Shown here one piece after another: positions 26,570 to 36,232 of a stretch of 64,000 nt of DNA (position 1 is its first letter; each line of letters opens with the position of its first letter). This DNA comes from RGIG4140 sp045614025 (lineage in GTDB: Bacteria > Pseudomonadota > Alphaproteobacteria > CAAHEQ01 > UBA3637): positions 59,683 through 123,682 of the forward strand of contig JAZLCE010000015.1 in assembly GCA_045614025.1 (NCBI GenBank), in the 5' to 3' direction. Position numbers and translations under genes: made by a program. The notes under the pieces are model-generated. The model was not told where the DNA came from. It saw nothing but the letters and a program-made list of their open reading frames with translations, and ran no database searches.

Positions 26570-27052
26570 TTATGCTTTTTTAAAAACCATAGCACTAAAT
26601 GTTGCTTGTGAAACTAATTTTCCATCAACTTTAGCTTCCCCACGGAATTTAAAAACATTTCGAACTGCCTGTTCTTTTTTTACATAAAATTCAATCACAT
26701 CACCTGGTAAAATAGGCTTGCGGAACTTAACTTCATCAACAGTCATAAAATAAACGCTGTTTCCACCTCTTTCTTCTTCAGGAAATGCTGTTAAAACAAT
26801 AATACCGGCTGTTTGAGCCATAGCTTCAATTTGAAGAACACCAGGCATAACTGGATTTTCTGGGAAGTGTCCTTGAAAAAATTCTTCATTCATGGTCACA
26901 TTTTTAATCCCAATACCGCTTTCACCTGGCACAACGTTTTTTAATCTATCCACAAGCAAAAATGGGTAACGGTGAGGCAATAATTTTAAAATTTCACCAA
27001 TACGCATTTCTTCAATGATATTTGTTTGTTCTTCTTGTTTAATTTCTTCCAT
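26570..27052 (-). CDS. fabZ: 3-hydroxyacyl-ACP dehydratase
   Basis: Hot-dog fold dehydratase of fatty-acid elongation. It has LLPHRYPFLLVDR, the catalytic histidine in QGHFPENPVMPGVLQIEA with the helix glutamate, and the usual C-terminal VKFRKPILPGD. The 160 residues include a ~15-residue acidic N-terminal extension. It competes with LpxA for 3-hydroxyacyl-ACP, so the regulatory hairpin between the two genes is suggestive. It starts 12 nt after lpxD, with an AAGGA Shine-Dalgarno. Confidence 0.96.
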   Translation of the reverse strand: MEEIKQEEQTNIIEEMRIGEILKLLPHRYPFLLVDRLKNVVPGESGIGIKNVTMNEEFFQGHFPENPVMPGVLQIEAMAQTAGIIVLTAFPEEERGGNSVYFMTVDEVKFRKPILPGDVIEFYVKKEQAVRNVFKFRGEAKVDGKLVSQATFSAMVFKKA

Positions 27053-27064
27053 CTTGATATCCTT

Positions 27065-28087
27065 CTAATCTTCTTTTTTCTTCTTTGTTAATCTTTGTAA
27101 AGCAATTTGTTGACGCATAAATTCAACACGAGAAACAGCAGGTGTTCCCATCAAAATTGCCCCTGGCTCCACATTATTCATAATACCAGATTGAGCAGCA
27201 ATTTGAGCCCCTGCCCCAATTTTTAAATGCCCTGCAAAACCAACTTGACCACCAGCAACAACAAAATCTGAAAATTCACAGCTACCAGCAATACCTACTT
27301 GTGAAACAATCACACAGCATCGCCCTAATTTAACATTATGAGCCACCTGAACCAAATTATCAATTCGACAACCATCAGAGATAACCGTATCTCCCATAGC
27401 GCCTCTATCAACAGTTGTGCTAGATCCAATTTCCACATCATTTCCGATAATCACTCTGCCCAATTGAGGAACTTTTACCGGACCTCTAGCTGACATAGCA
27501 AAACCAAATCCATCTTGACCGATGTGAGCTCCAGGATAAATATAAACTTTTGATCCTGCGACACAATGGGATATTGTTGCTGTTGCTCCAACAATACAAT
27601 CATCTCCCATTACAACGCCTTTTTCAATAACAGCATTTGCTCTAATATCGCATCTTTTGCCTAATACAACATTTTCACCAATATATGCCCCAGCTTCCAC
27701 GCGGCAACCTTCACCTAAAGAAGCTGTTGGATGGATAAAAGCTTTATCTGAAATAAAACTTTCAACAACTTGAGGATAAAAAGCTGAAGCAACCAATCCA
27801 TATGAACGATGCGGATCTTTACTAATTAAAGGAATAACGCCTTCAGGCACAAATTCTAAAAATTTTTCTGGAACAATAACAGCTCCGGCTTTTGTGTTTT
27901 TCAAAGGTTCCCTCATTGCTGGGATAAAAGCCCATGTAACATCATTTTCTGTTGCCGTATCAATTGATGCAACATCAAAAAACATTCTATCCAATGAAAT
28001 GCCTTCAGGGAGAGTAATCTCCCCGATTTTGGCAATTTCACCTAATGTTAACCCTTCAACTTTATTAAAAAAACGCGTATCTGTCAT
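27065..28087 (-). CDS. lpxD: UDP-3-O-acylglucosamine N-acyltransferase
   Basis: Adds the second 3-hydroxyacyl chain, to the amine of UDP-3-O-acylglucosamine. An N-terminal uridine-binding domain (~1-100) precedes hexapeptide repeats, with the active-site VQVAHNVKLG and GGQVGFAGHLKIG, and a C-terminal helix (MRQQIALQRL). The length of 340 is typical. Its start overlaps the ompH stop by one base. Confidence 0.96.
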   Translation of the reverse strand: MTDTRFFNKVEGLTLGEIAKIGEITLPEGISLDRMFFDVASIDTATENDVTWAFIPAMREPLKNTKAGAVIVPEKFLEFVPEGVIPLISKDPHRSYGLVASAFYPQVVESFISDKAFIHPTASLGEGCRVEAGAYIGENVVLGKRCDIRANAVIEKGVVMGDDCIVGATATISHCVAGSKVYIYPGAHIGQDGFGFAMSARGPVKVPQLGRVIIGNDVEIGSSTTVDRGAMGDTVISDGCRIDNLVQVAHNVKLGRCCVIVSQVGIAGSCEFSDFVVAGGQVGFAGHLKIGAGAQIAAQSGIMNNVEPGAILMGTPAVSRVEFMRQQIALQRLTKKKKED

Positions 28088-28743
28088 TATTTGTTACCTT
28101 CAGATGGTTTTTCTTCAGTTTTTTGTTCAGCTGGTTTTTGTGAAGCACCTTGATTGGCCACAACAGGAACAGTAAACTGAGCTGGATCAGGATATGTCAC
28201 TTGAATATTCTTTTCATCAAGCAATTTAATAAAATCATCTGTAATATCAACACTTTGTGTATAATATGTTACATATGGACGAGGCAAAATAATGCTTAAT
28301 CCTTTTTTCTGACTGATTTCTTTTAATGAAGCTTGAGCAATTGGTGAAACTTGTGCAATTGCTGCATTTTTAGCTCTTGCAATTAATTCAGATTGGAAAC
28401 GAACTTTACGTTGAAATTCAACCAATTCTTGATTTAACTTTTGGATTTCTTTTTCAAATCCTGCAGTTTTGCCACCAGCTGCATCAATTTTCTTTTTAAG
28501 CGCAGCCCCTTTTTGAGTTAAAGCTGTTTCTTCATCAATAAAACGAGCTTTTAAGGCGCTAACATGCTTTTCTGTTTCTGTTTTAACTTTTTCATATGCA
28601 TCAGCTTCAAGCTGAACACGATCTAAATCTAATACAGCAACAGATGTATTATTAACTGGAACTGTTCCATAAGCCATTGCTGCAGCCAAAAGAAATCCTG
28701 CTACACCACATCCTGCACATGTTTTTAAAATTACGTTACTCAT
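28087..28743 (-). CDS. ompH: OmpH/Skp family periplasmic chaperone
   Basis: Holds unfolded outer-membrane proteins in transit to BAM. A hydrophobic N-terminal segment (~10-28) is a signal peptide or anchor, then VAVLDLDRVQLEADAYEKV, the family's VxxVDxxxV start, two long coiled-coil helices (~50-125) and the C-terminal strand region. A low-complexity Q/K/E-rich tail (AEQKTEEKPSEG) follows. It lies between bamA and lpxD with gaps of 2 nt and a one-base overlap. Confidence 0.9.
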   Translation of the reverse strand: MSNVILKTCAGCGVAGFLLAAAMAYGTVPVNNTSVAVLDLDRVQLEADAYEKVKTETEKHVSALKARFIDEETALTQKGAALKKKIDAAGGKTAGFEKEIQKLNQELVEFQRKVRFQSELIARAKNAAIAQVSPIAQASLKEISQKKGLSIILPRPYVTYYTQSVDITDDFIKLLDEKNIQVTYPDPAQFTVPVVANQGASQKPAEQKTEEKPSEGNK

Positions 28744-28745
28744 TT

Positions 28746-31019
28746 TTAAAATCCTTTCCCAAAGTTCAAACGGAATACTTGTGTTTTATCATAAGATTCT
28801 TTAACCACCGGCAATGAGAAATCAAGATTAATCATTCCCATTGGTGATTGCCATAAAATACCAACACCCGCTGCTACGCGAACGCCGCTACTATAATCCA
28901 TATATTTGGCATCATAACCATCTGGTTTACCAATCATACCAGCATCAACAAATGTTTTACCTTTAATACCAATTTCACGTGGCAAACCAAGAGGGAAAAC
29001 CAATTCTGTTGAAGCAGTTACATACCAGTTACCACCCAAAGCGTCATCAGTTGCGCGGTCTCTAGCGCCAACACCGCCATATTCAAATCCTCTTAAAGAG
29101 TAATCACCCAAGAAGAAACGGTTGTTAATTCTTACATCTTCACCACCTGTTCCCCAAATATGGCCACCATCACCTCTTAAAGAGAGAACAACGTTATCAG
29201 CTAATGAAAAATATTGAATAGCAGTTGCTGTTACACGAACAAATTTTGTATCCCCACCGATACCAGCATAATCTGTTCCCAAGTTTAAATAATAACCTTG
29301 TGTTGGATTAATTTTGCTATCACGCTTATCATAACTGATATCTTGACCAATTAATGAAACAGTTGTTTGTCCTTCTTGTTCTTTAATATAAATTGAAGCA
29401 TCACTATCAATATCATTCACATCATCACGACGCAATGTATAGCGAACAGTTTGACGCAAAGCATCTGTATAATTCCAACCAAAACGCGTTGTTGCCCCAT
29501 AAGATGTATAGCTATATGAACTAGAATCACTGTTATCTCTTGTTGTTCTAAAAATTTCAAGACCAGCTAAAAGAGGTAAATCAAGGAAATATGGGTTAGT
29601 AAGCCCAGCAACGTATTGTGTTTCTTTTTGAGAAAGCATTGCGTTTAAGTTAACAATGTTACCTGTTCCCAAAATGTTGCGTTCAACAATCCCTGTTTCA
29701 AACAACATACCATCATATGAAGACCAACCAACACCCACATTGAATGAACCTGTTGATTTTTCTCTAACAGTCACATCAACATTTGTTTTAGCAGCATCCC
29801 CATAAACTGGCGTTGTTTTAAAATCAACTTTTTCAAAATAGTCTAAATCTTCAACTTTTTGTTGAGAACGACGTAATTTGGAAGCATTGAAAGCATCACC
29901 TTCTTTAATTTTAAATTCACGACGAATTACTTTATCTTGAGTTCTAGAATTTCCATGAATATTAATCTTATTTACAAAAACTTTTTCACCTTCTTGAACT
30001 CTAAAAATAACTTGAACAGTACGGTCTTTTTCATTTCTAATAAATTCAGGTGTTACTTCAACAAAAGCATACCCTTCATTAGCAAATTTATCTGTCAATT
30101 GTTCAACAGTTGAATCAATCTTTTCAGCATTAAACCAATCGCCTTGTTTAAAATCAAGCAATTGAATCAATTCTTCTTTATTGCCTTTTTGGGCATAAGA
30201 TGGTAATGAAACTTTAATTTGTGGTTGACTAAAGCGATATCTTTGACCTTCAGATACATCTATTGTTAAAGTAAATCCTGTTTTATCTGGCAACAACTCA
30301 GCTGCAGCATTAACCACTTTAAAATCAACATATCCATTCTTTAAATAAAAACGGCGCAACATTTCTTTATCGTAATTCAAACGATCTGGATCATAAGTAT
30401 CTGTTGATGCAAAGAAACGATACCAAGCATTTTCTTTTGTAACCAAAACATCTTTAAGCGTTCCATCATCAAAACGCGTATTCCCTGTAAAACTGATTTT
30501 TTCAATTGTTGTTTTAGCACCTTCTTCAATTTCAAAAATCACATCTACACGATTTTGATCTTTCTTGATAATTTTTGGTGTAACAGAAGCTCCAAAACGA
30601 CCACTTCTTTTATAAAGGGTTAATAATCTATCAGCATCTGATTGAGCGGTACTTGCTGTATAAACTGTTCTTGGTTTTAATTCAATTTCAGTTTTTAAAA
30701 CATCATCGTCCATTTTGTCATTTCCTTCGAAATAGACTTCACGAACAATCGGATTTTCTTGAACCTTAATAGTGAGCGTTCCATTATTCATACGAACATC
30801 AACATCACTAAACAATCTTGTTTCAAACAATGTTTTTGTTATATTATCTAATTCATAAGATGTTAAATTCTGACCTTTTTTAATGTTAAGATTTTGCATA
30901 ATTGAAGCAGGCTCAAAACGACGCGTTCCTTCAATTAAAACATTTTTCAAAATTTCAGCACCTGCAGGTGTTGAAAGAACAGAAGTTACCAGTAAAGAAA
31001 AACTCACTATTTTTTTCAT
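28746..31019 (-). CDS. bamA: Outer membrane protein assembly factor BamA
   Basis: The central subunit of the BAM complex, inserting beta-barrel proteins in the outer membrane. It has a signal peptide (residues 1-21, ending PAGA), five POTRA domains (~22-420) and a 16-strand C-terminal barrel with the loop-6 motif seen as GDYSLRGFEYGGVGARD (VRGF/Y-type), ending with terminal aromatic Phe. The 757 residues are normal. The start overlaps the end of rseP by 4 nt. Confidence 0.97.
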   Translation of the reverse strand: MKKIVSFSLLVTSVLSTPAGAEILKNVLIEGTRRFEPASIMQNLNIKKGQNLTSYELDNITKTLFETRLFSDVDVRMNNGTLTIKVQENPIVREVYFEGNDKMDDDVLKTEIELKPRTVYTASTAQSDADRLLTLYKRSGRFGASVTPKIIKKDQNRVDVIFEIEEGAKTTIEKISFTGNTRFDDGTLKDVLVTKENAWYRFFASTDTYDPDRLNYDKEMLRRFYLKNGYVDFKVVNAAAELLPDKTGFTLTIDVSEGQRYRFSQPQIKVSLPSYAQKGNKEELIQLLDFKQGDWFNAEKIDSTVEQLTDKFANEGYAFVEVTPEFIRNEKDRTVQVIFRVQEGEKVFVNKINIHGNSRTQDKVIRREFKIKEGDAFNASKLRRSQQKVEDLDYFEKVDFKTTPVYGDAAKTNVDVTVREKSTGSFNVGVGWSSYDGMLFETGIVERNILGTGNIVNLNAMLSQKETQYVAGLTNPYFLDLPLLAGLEIFRTTRDNSDSSSYSYTSYGATTRFGWNYTDALRQTVRYTLRRDDVNDIDSDASIYIKEQEGQTTVSLIGQDISYDKRDSKINPTQGYYLNLGTDYAGIGGDTKFVRVTATAIQYFSLADNVVLSLRGDGGHIWGTGGEDVRINNRFFLGDYSLRGFEYGGVGARDRATDDALGGNWYVTASTELVFPLGLPREIGIKGKTFVDAGMIGKPDGYDAKYMDYSSGVRVAAGVGILWQSPMGMINLDFSLPVVKESYDKTQVFRLNFGKGF

Positions 31020-32113
31020 CCGAAGATCCTTTGCATAATACGTGGCACATCCAAAATCATTGTATATGCCAACAACATTAATAAAACACTCAATCCTGCC
31101 ACTAAAAATGCATTTTGAGCACGGTCAGGCAGTGGCTTACCCCTCACCGCTTCAACGGCGTAAAACGCCAAATGTCCCCCATCCAACACAGGAATAGGCA
31201 ATAAATTCATAAAACCAACGGCAACTGATATTTGAACAATAAACATCAACAATGAAAGCCATCCACCACGAACAGCATCTCCTGACATTTCTGCAATACC
31301 TAATGGGCCACGCATATCTTTTGGGCTTCTATTTTGAAATAAAATTTGTCCTAAATAAATAGTTGTGTCCGCCGTAATTTCCCAAACAGTTTGAACCGAT
31401 TTTAAAGCTGCAGCCCCTAATGTTAATGGTTTTGAAGCTTCAAAATGTTCAGTTGAGGCAGAAAAACCAATCATCGGATATTCAGATCCATCAATATATC
31501 TTGGTTTTAAAGAAATACGATGGGCAATCCCATTTCTTTCAAATAAAATATCCAAAGGTTTTTCAAATTCCGTTAAACGAACCAAGCGAATAACTTCTGA
31601 AAATTCAGTAACTTTTTGATTATTAATTTCAATAAATTTATCCCCTGGCAACATCCCTGCTTCAGCGGCTGGAGAATTTTCAATTACTTTACCAATAATT
31701 GGTTTTAATTTTGCTTCGCCCATTGAAAAGAAAATACCTGTCAACAAAAGAATTGCAAACAAATAGTTCATTCCAGGACCAGCAAAAATAATCAATGCTC
31801 GTTTCCAAAGTTTTTGTGTCAGAAATGCTTTCTTTTTTTCTTCTTCAGTTAATCCTTCTGTTGAAGATTGTGCACTTGCAGCATCCGTATCACCCAACAT
31901 TTTCACATATCCGCCCAGTGGGATTAGACAACATTTCCAACGTGTTCCTTTTTTATCAACACGAGAAAAAATTTCTTTACCAAATCCAACGGAAAAATCT
32001 GTTACATGAACACCGCACCATCTTGCCATCAAGAAATGACCACCTTCATGAATAACAACGATCAAAGATAAAACAAGAACAAATGAGGCTATATAAATTA
32101 AACTTGTTAACAT
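31016..32113 (-). CDS. rseP: Site-2 intramembrane zinc metalloprotease RseP
   Basis: Cleaves membrane-spanning anti-sigma factors and remnant signal peptides inside the bilayer. The zinc motif HEGGH (HExxH) is in the first span, a PDZ domain covers ~115-200 (GKVIENSPAAEAGMLPGDKF), and MNLLPIPVLDGGHL supplies the third ligand Asp in the last spans. The 365-residue length fits a single-PDZ form. It overlaps cdsA by one base at its start and bamA by four at its end. Confidence 0.96.
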   Translation of the reverse strand: MLTSLIYIASFVLVLSLIVVIHEGGHFLMARWCGVHVTDFSVGFGKEIFSRVDKKGTRWKCCLIPLGGYVKMLGDTDAASAQSSTEGLTEEEKKKAFLTQKLWKRALIIFAGPGMNYLFAILLLTGIFFSMGEAKLKPIIGKVIENSPAAEAGMLPGDKFIEINNQKVTEFSEVIRLVRLTEFEKPLDILFERNGIAHRISLKPRYIDGSEYPMIGFSASTEHFEASKPLTLGAAALKSVQTVWEITADTTIYLGQILFQNRSPKDMRGPLGIAEMSGDAVRGGWLSLLMFIVQISVAVGFMNLLPIPVLDGGHLAFYAVEAVRGKPLPDRAQNAFLVAGLSVLLMLLAYTMILDVPRIMQRIFG

Positions 32114-32961
32114 TAAAAAACAATGCCTCCATCTTTAAAGAAAAAAATGATCAAAGCTGTTAAAACAGAAGCAAACAACAAACCATCAACCCGATCAAAA
32201 AGGCCTCCATGACCCGGAATAAGATTACTTGAATCCTTCAAATTCAAGGATCGTTTGATATATGATTCAAAAAAGTCACCTGCCTGTGAAACAACAGCTA
32301 AAATACCAGCAGAACAAATCAAAACTGTTTTTACTTGTTCAAATGTTAATCCACTTGTTGGGGTAATATAGTTATTTGCATCCAAATAAAGCGCAAAGCC
32401 ATAAGCAACCACCATCGCAAAAACAGCACCACCGATTAATCCTGACCATGTTTTTTTCGCACTAATTTTTGGGGCAATTTTTGGGCCACCAACAGATTTT
32501 CCAACAACATATCCACCAATATCCGTTGCCCAAACAACAAAGAAGAGCCATAAAACAATTTCTCGACTCACGGAATCATTAACATAATAAATATATCCTA
32601 ATGAAATAAGCGGAATACATATATATAAAAGGCCTAAAGAATAAAGCAATCTTGAGCCAGATTTATAAAAAACAATTGTTGTGCCCAATAAGGCCAACCA
32701 AAGAGAAAAGGCTGGATTTGTCTCCGTCATAAAGGCACACAAACAAGCAAAAAGAACCATCCAAACCGTATTAACAGAAACCTTTTTATCAAACATATAA
32801 GTCCATTCCCAAGCCATGCCAGCACCAAAAACTGCTAACAAAATTGTATATAAAGGAATAGAATAATCCAAATAAAAATCCTTACCAAACCAAATACTTC
32901 CCAAAACTATGGGAGCCAAAACAAGAGCCGATACAAGGCGCAAAAACAAATTTGAATGCAT
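32113..32961 (-). CDS. cdsA: Phosphatidate cytidylyltransferase
   Basis: Makes CDP-diacylglycerol from phosphatidate and CTP, the branch point for PssA. It is a polytopic inner-membrane protein with eight or so spans and the C-terminal signature SQAGDFFESYIKRSLNLKDSS...PGHGGLFDRVDGLLFA, with SAKKTWSGLIGG before it. The length of 282 is normal. First gene of the envelope operon; uppS and dxr, its usual neighbours, are missing here. Confidence 0.95.
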   Translation of the reverse strand: MHSNLFLRLVSALVLAPIVLGSIWFGKDFYLDYSIPLYTILLAVFGAGMAWEWTYMFDKKVSVNTVWMVLFACLCAFMTETNPAFSLWLALLGTTIVFYKSGSRLLYSLGLLYICIPLISLGYIYYVNDSVSREIVLWLFFVVWATDIGGYVVGKSVGGPKIAPKISAKKTWSGLIGGAVFAMVVAYGFALYLDANNYITPTSGLTFEQVKTVLICSAGILAVVSQAGDFFESYIKRSLNLKDSSNLIPGHGGLFDRVDGLLFASVLTALIIFFFKDGGIVF

Positions 32962-33079
32962 TTTAATTTCCTTTCATTTTGCTCACTATTACAGATTTTT
33001 AATCACGTGTCAAGCCTTTCTTTAGCTTTTCAAAATTATGTAAAAAAAACAAAAACTCTTCTTTTTTTGAAAAATAAAG

Positions 33080-33108
33080 TTGTATTTTTTTTAATTTAGA
33101 GCTATAGA
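33080..33108 (+). promoter_or_regulatory. Candidate promoter of ftsK
   Basis: TTGTAT at 33080-33085, a 17-nt spacer and TATAGA at 33103-33108, 39 nt before the ATG. Confidence 0.55.
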
Positions 33109-33147
33109 ACAAAAAAGAACCATTTCAATATTATATAAGGATAATCA

Positions 33148-35583
33148 ATGAAGCGTTTTTTTCAAATTTTTAACGGATTTTTACTCTTCTTACTCGGATG
33201 TGTTTTCTTTATCTCTTGTTTTTCATATCATGTTTCTGACACATCATTAAATACAGCAAGCACTGAAAACGTTCAAAATATTTTAGGCTCATTTGGCGCG
33301 ATTTCTGCTGATTTAATTTTGCAATTTTTTGGTTTAACAGGATTTTTAATTCCAATTTTTCTTATTTCATCTGGCATTATGCTTTTAAAAGGCGCTTCTC
33401 TTTTTAAAACAAGGGTCACTCTCTTTTTCATTGGATTATTCACATTTTCTTGGGCTCTTGGTCCTTCTTTTATCCAAACAAATGGATCATGGTTCACTTC
33501 TAAAGGTGGTGGTTTTGTTGGTTTTTATCTATCTGAATGGATTGGAAAAAGTACTTTATTCCCTATATATATACAAGTATGTTTCTATTTAGTTTCCCTT
33601 AGTCTTATTTTATTAGGTCTTAATATACCTTTTATCCGCTTTTCAAAATGGTTTTCAAAATCAACTTGCTATATCGCTCAAAATATTCCTTTAAACTTTT
33701 TCAGCAAGCTTGCATTTAAACTTCCATCCCTTTCACTTCCAAAAATTTCATTTAGCAAGAATGAATCCTTATCATCTAATTCTACTGAAGATGAAAATGA
33801 AGTTTCTCAAGATGAGATCGATACACAAAATCAAAAAGAAAACAAACTTTTTTCTTTTAATTTCAATAAAAAATCCGAACAAATTAACGAAAGAATTGAA
33901 CCTTCATTTACAAATAATGAAGAGTTTGGGATCACCAAAAATTCATACAAAGAAGAAAATGATATGGATGATGAATTTGAAACAGTTTCACAAAAGAAAT
34001 CTCTTTCTCTTTTTAAACGAAAAGAAAAAGAAGAAAAGAAAGAAGAAGTATCATCACCTAACACTGACTCTGAAAAATTGGAATTACCATCAACAAGCCT
34101 TTTAGATCCAATTAAATCAAGTAACACCCCAGCACTATCAAAAGACATGATGCTTAAAACCAGTAAAGAGTTAGAAGATGTACTTTCCCAATTCAGCATC
34201 ACCGGAAAAGTTGTTACAGCGCATCCTGGACCTGTTGTCACTCTTTATGAATTTCAACCTGCAGCTGGGATTAAAAGTGCGCGCATTATTACCTTAGCAG
34301 ACGATATTGCCATGAAAATGCGTGTTGTATCCGTTCGTATTGCCGTTATTCCTGGCACGGATGCAGTTGGTATTGAAATGCCAAATGTAAAAAGAGAGAT
34401 TGTTTATATTCGCGAAATGATTGAACATCCTCAATTCCAAAACAATACTGGTGCCCTCCCCTTAATTTTAGGAAAAGATATTGGTGGTGCCCCTATTTTT
34501 GCTGATTTAGCCAAAATGCCTCACTTGCTTGTTGCTGGTACAACTGGTTCAGGTAAATCTGTTGCCATTAACACAATGGTTCTTTCTTTAATCTATAAAT
34601 TCACACCAGCAGAATGTCGCCTTATCATGGTTGACCCTAAAATGGTTGAATTATCTGTTTATAACCGCATTCCACACCTTTTAACACCTGTTGTTGTGGA
34701 TCCTGAAAAAGTTGTGATCGCATTAAAATGGGCGGTCAGAGAAATGGAAGATCGCTATACATCAATGTCTCATTTAGGGGTTAGAAATATTGAAGGTTAC
34801 AATCAAAAATTAAAACAAGCTGCTCAAGAAGGAAAAAATTTAACCAGAAGAGTTCAAACAGGATTTGATCCTGAAACAGGACGCCCTATATATGAAGAAC
34901 AAGAATTTGATTTAACCCCTATTCCTTATATTGTGATTATTATTGATGAAATGGCAGACTTGATGGGCAGATGTGGTAAAGAAGTTGATCCATTAATTCA
35001 AAGATTGGCTCAAATGGCTCGTGCGGTTGGGATTCACTTGATTTTAGCAACACAAAGACCAAGTGTTGATGTTATCACAGGTACAATTAAATCAAACTTC
35101 CCATCCCGTATGTCTTTCCAAGTTCGAAGCAAAACAGACTCTAGAACTATTTTAGATGAACATGGAGCTGAAAGATTATTAGGAAAAGGCGATATGCTCT
35201 TTATGCCGGCAGGTCAAAAACCTCAACGTGTTCATGGACCTTTTGTTTCTGATCATGACGTTGAACAAGTTGTGCATCATTGGGAATTGCAAGCTGAGCC
35301 TCAATATCTGAATGCTGTTACAACAGATCCTGAAGCAGAAGCATCCTTATCTGCAGGCGCTGGTGGCAACATGAATGTTCCAAATGGAGGAGATTTATAT
35401 GATCAAGCCGTTGCCATCATATTAAGAGATCAAAAAGTTTCAACCAGTTATGTTCAACGTCAACTTCGTATTGGATATAACAAAGCCGCAGATTTAATTG
35501 ATCGAATGGAAGCAGAAGGCGTTATTTCAAAACCAAATGTTGCTGGAAAACGCGAAATTCTTGTTCCAACCGTTAATGCTTAA
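33148..35583 (+). CDS. ftsK: DNA translocase FtsK/SpoIIIE
   Basis: Pumps chromosome termini through the division septum. Four N-terminal membrane spans (~7-170), a charged linker (~195-320) much shorter than in E. coli, and the motor: alpha domain, Walker A GTTGSGKS near residue 464, Walker B IIIDEMADL near 605, and a C-terminal winged-helix gamma domain (RQLRIGYNKAADLIDRM) that reads orientation sequences. The length of 811 fits alphaproteobacterial FtsK. It is 12 nt upstream of lolA, a common alphaproteobacterial pair. Confidence 0.97.
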   Translation: MKRFFQIFNGFLLFLLGCVFFISCFSYHVSDTSLNTASTENVQNILGSFGAISADLILQFFGLTGFLIPIFLISSGIMLLKGASLFKTRVTLFFIGLFTFSWALGPSFIQTNGSWFTSKGGGFVGFYLSEWIGKSTLFPIYIQVCFYLVSLSLILLGLNIPFIRFSKWFSKSTCYIAQNIPLNFFSKLAFKLPSLSLPKISFSKNESLSSNSTEDENEVSQDEIDTQNQKENKLFSFNFNKKSEQINERIEPSFTNNEEFGITKNSYKEENDMDDEFETVSQKKSLSLFKRKEKEEKKEEVSSPNTDSEKLELPSTSLLDPIKSSNTPALSKDMMLKTSKELEDVLSQFSITGKVVTAHPGPVVTLYEFQPAAGIKSARIITLADDIAMKMRVVSVRIAVIPGTDAVGIEMPNVKREIVYIREMIEHPQFQNNTGALPLILGKDIGGAPIFADLAKMPHLLVAGTTGSGKSVAINTMVLSLIYKFTPAECRLIMVDPKMVELSVYNRIPHLLTPVVVDPEKVVIALKWAVREMEDRYTSMSHLGVRNIEGYNQKLKQAAQEGKNLTRRVQTGFDPETGRPIYEEQEFDLTPIPYIVIIIDEMADLMGRCGKEVDPLIQRLAQMARAVGIHLILATQRPSVDVITGTIKSNFPSRMSFQVRSKTDSRTILDEHGAERLLGKGDMLFMPAGQKPQRVHGPFVSDHDVEQVVHHWELQAEPQYLNAVTTDPEAEASLSAGAGGNMNVPNGGDLYDQAVAIILRDQKVSTSYVQRQLRIGYNKAADLIDRMEAEGVISKPNVAGKREILVPTVNA

Positions 35584-35595
35584 AAAAGGATAAAG

Positions 35596-36216
35596 ATGAA
35601 AAAGATTTTACTTGCTACAATACTTTGTTTTTCGTTACCTGCTTTTGCAGATATTGATAAAAAAATTGATACACCAGAAAACAGGGAAATTTTAAAAAAA
35701 GTTGAAACAGCATATAATAAAATTAAAACACTCAAAGCTGAATTTGCCCAATTCAATTCGCAAACTGAAAATGATTTGCAAACAGGAACATTATATATGT
35801 CTCGTCCAGGCAAAATGCGTTTGGTTTATGAAAAAGGCTCCCCTCTTGAGTTTTATGCTGTTAATGGATATCTCATTTATCATGACAAAGATTTAAAAGA
35901 AGTCAGTTATTTTGATTTAAGTCAAACACCTGTAAATTTGATTTTAAAAAAAGAACTTAAATTTTCTGACCCTGAATTTTTAGTTACAAATGTGCAAGAT
36001 ATTTTAGATGAATATAAAGTAACCGCCGTTAAAAAAGGGGCAAAAGAACTGGGGTCTTTAACTCTCACCATTGATAAAGAAGCTCTTCTTCTAAAGCAAT
36101 GGGAAATTGTTGACATTCAAAATATTAAATCAACTGTTTCACTTTATAACATAAAACAAAACACACCTATTGACAAAAAACTTTTTTTCTTCCAAAATCC
36201 ATATAAGAAAAAATAA
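35596..36216 (+). CDS. lolA: Outer-membrane lipoprotein carrier LolA
   Basis: Ferries lipoproteins from the LolCDE complex across the periplasm. It has a signal peptide (residues 1-18, ending AFA), then a LolA-fold with LKAEFAQFNSQTENDLQTGTLY and SRPGKMRLVYEKG (the conserved R/K-P-G-R/K-x-R). The length of 206 is typical. AAAAAGGA precedes the ATG. Several lipoproteins elsewhere in the window are likely cargo. Confidence 0.92.
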   Translation: MKKILLATILCFSLPAFADIDKKIDTPENREILKKVETAYNKIKTLKAEFAQFNSQTENDLQTGTLYMSRPGKMRLVYEKGSPLEFYAVNGYLIYHDKDLKEVSYFDLSQTPVNLILKKELKFSDPEFLVTNVQDILDEYKVTAVKKGAKELGSLTLTIDKEALLLKQWEIVDIQNIKSTVSLYNIKQNTPIDKKLFFFQNPYKKK

Positions 36217-36232
36217 ACAAAGGGGGTTTATT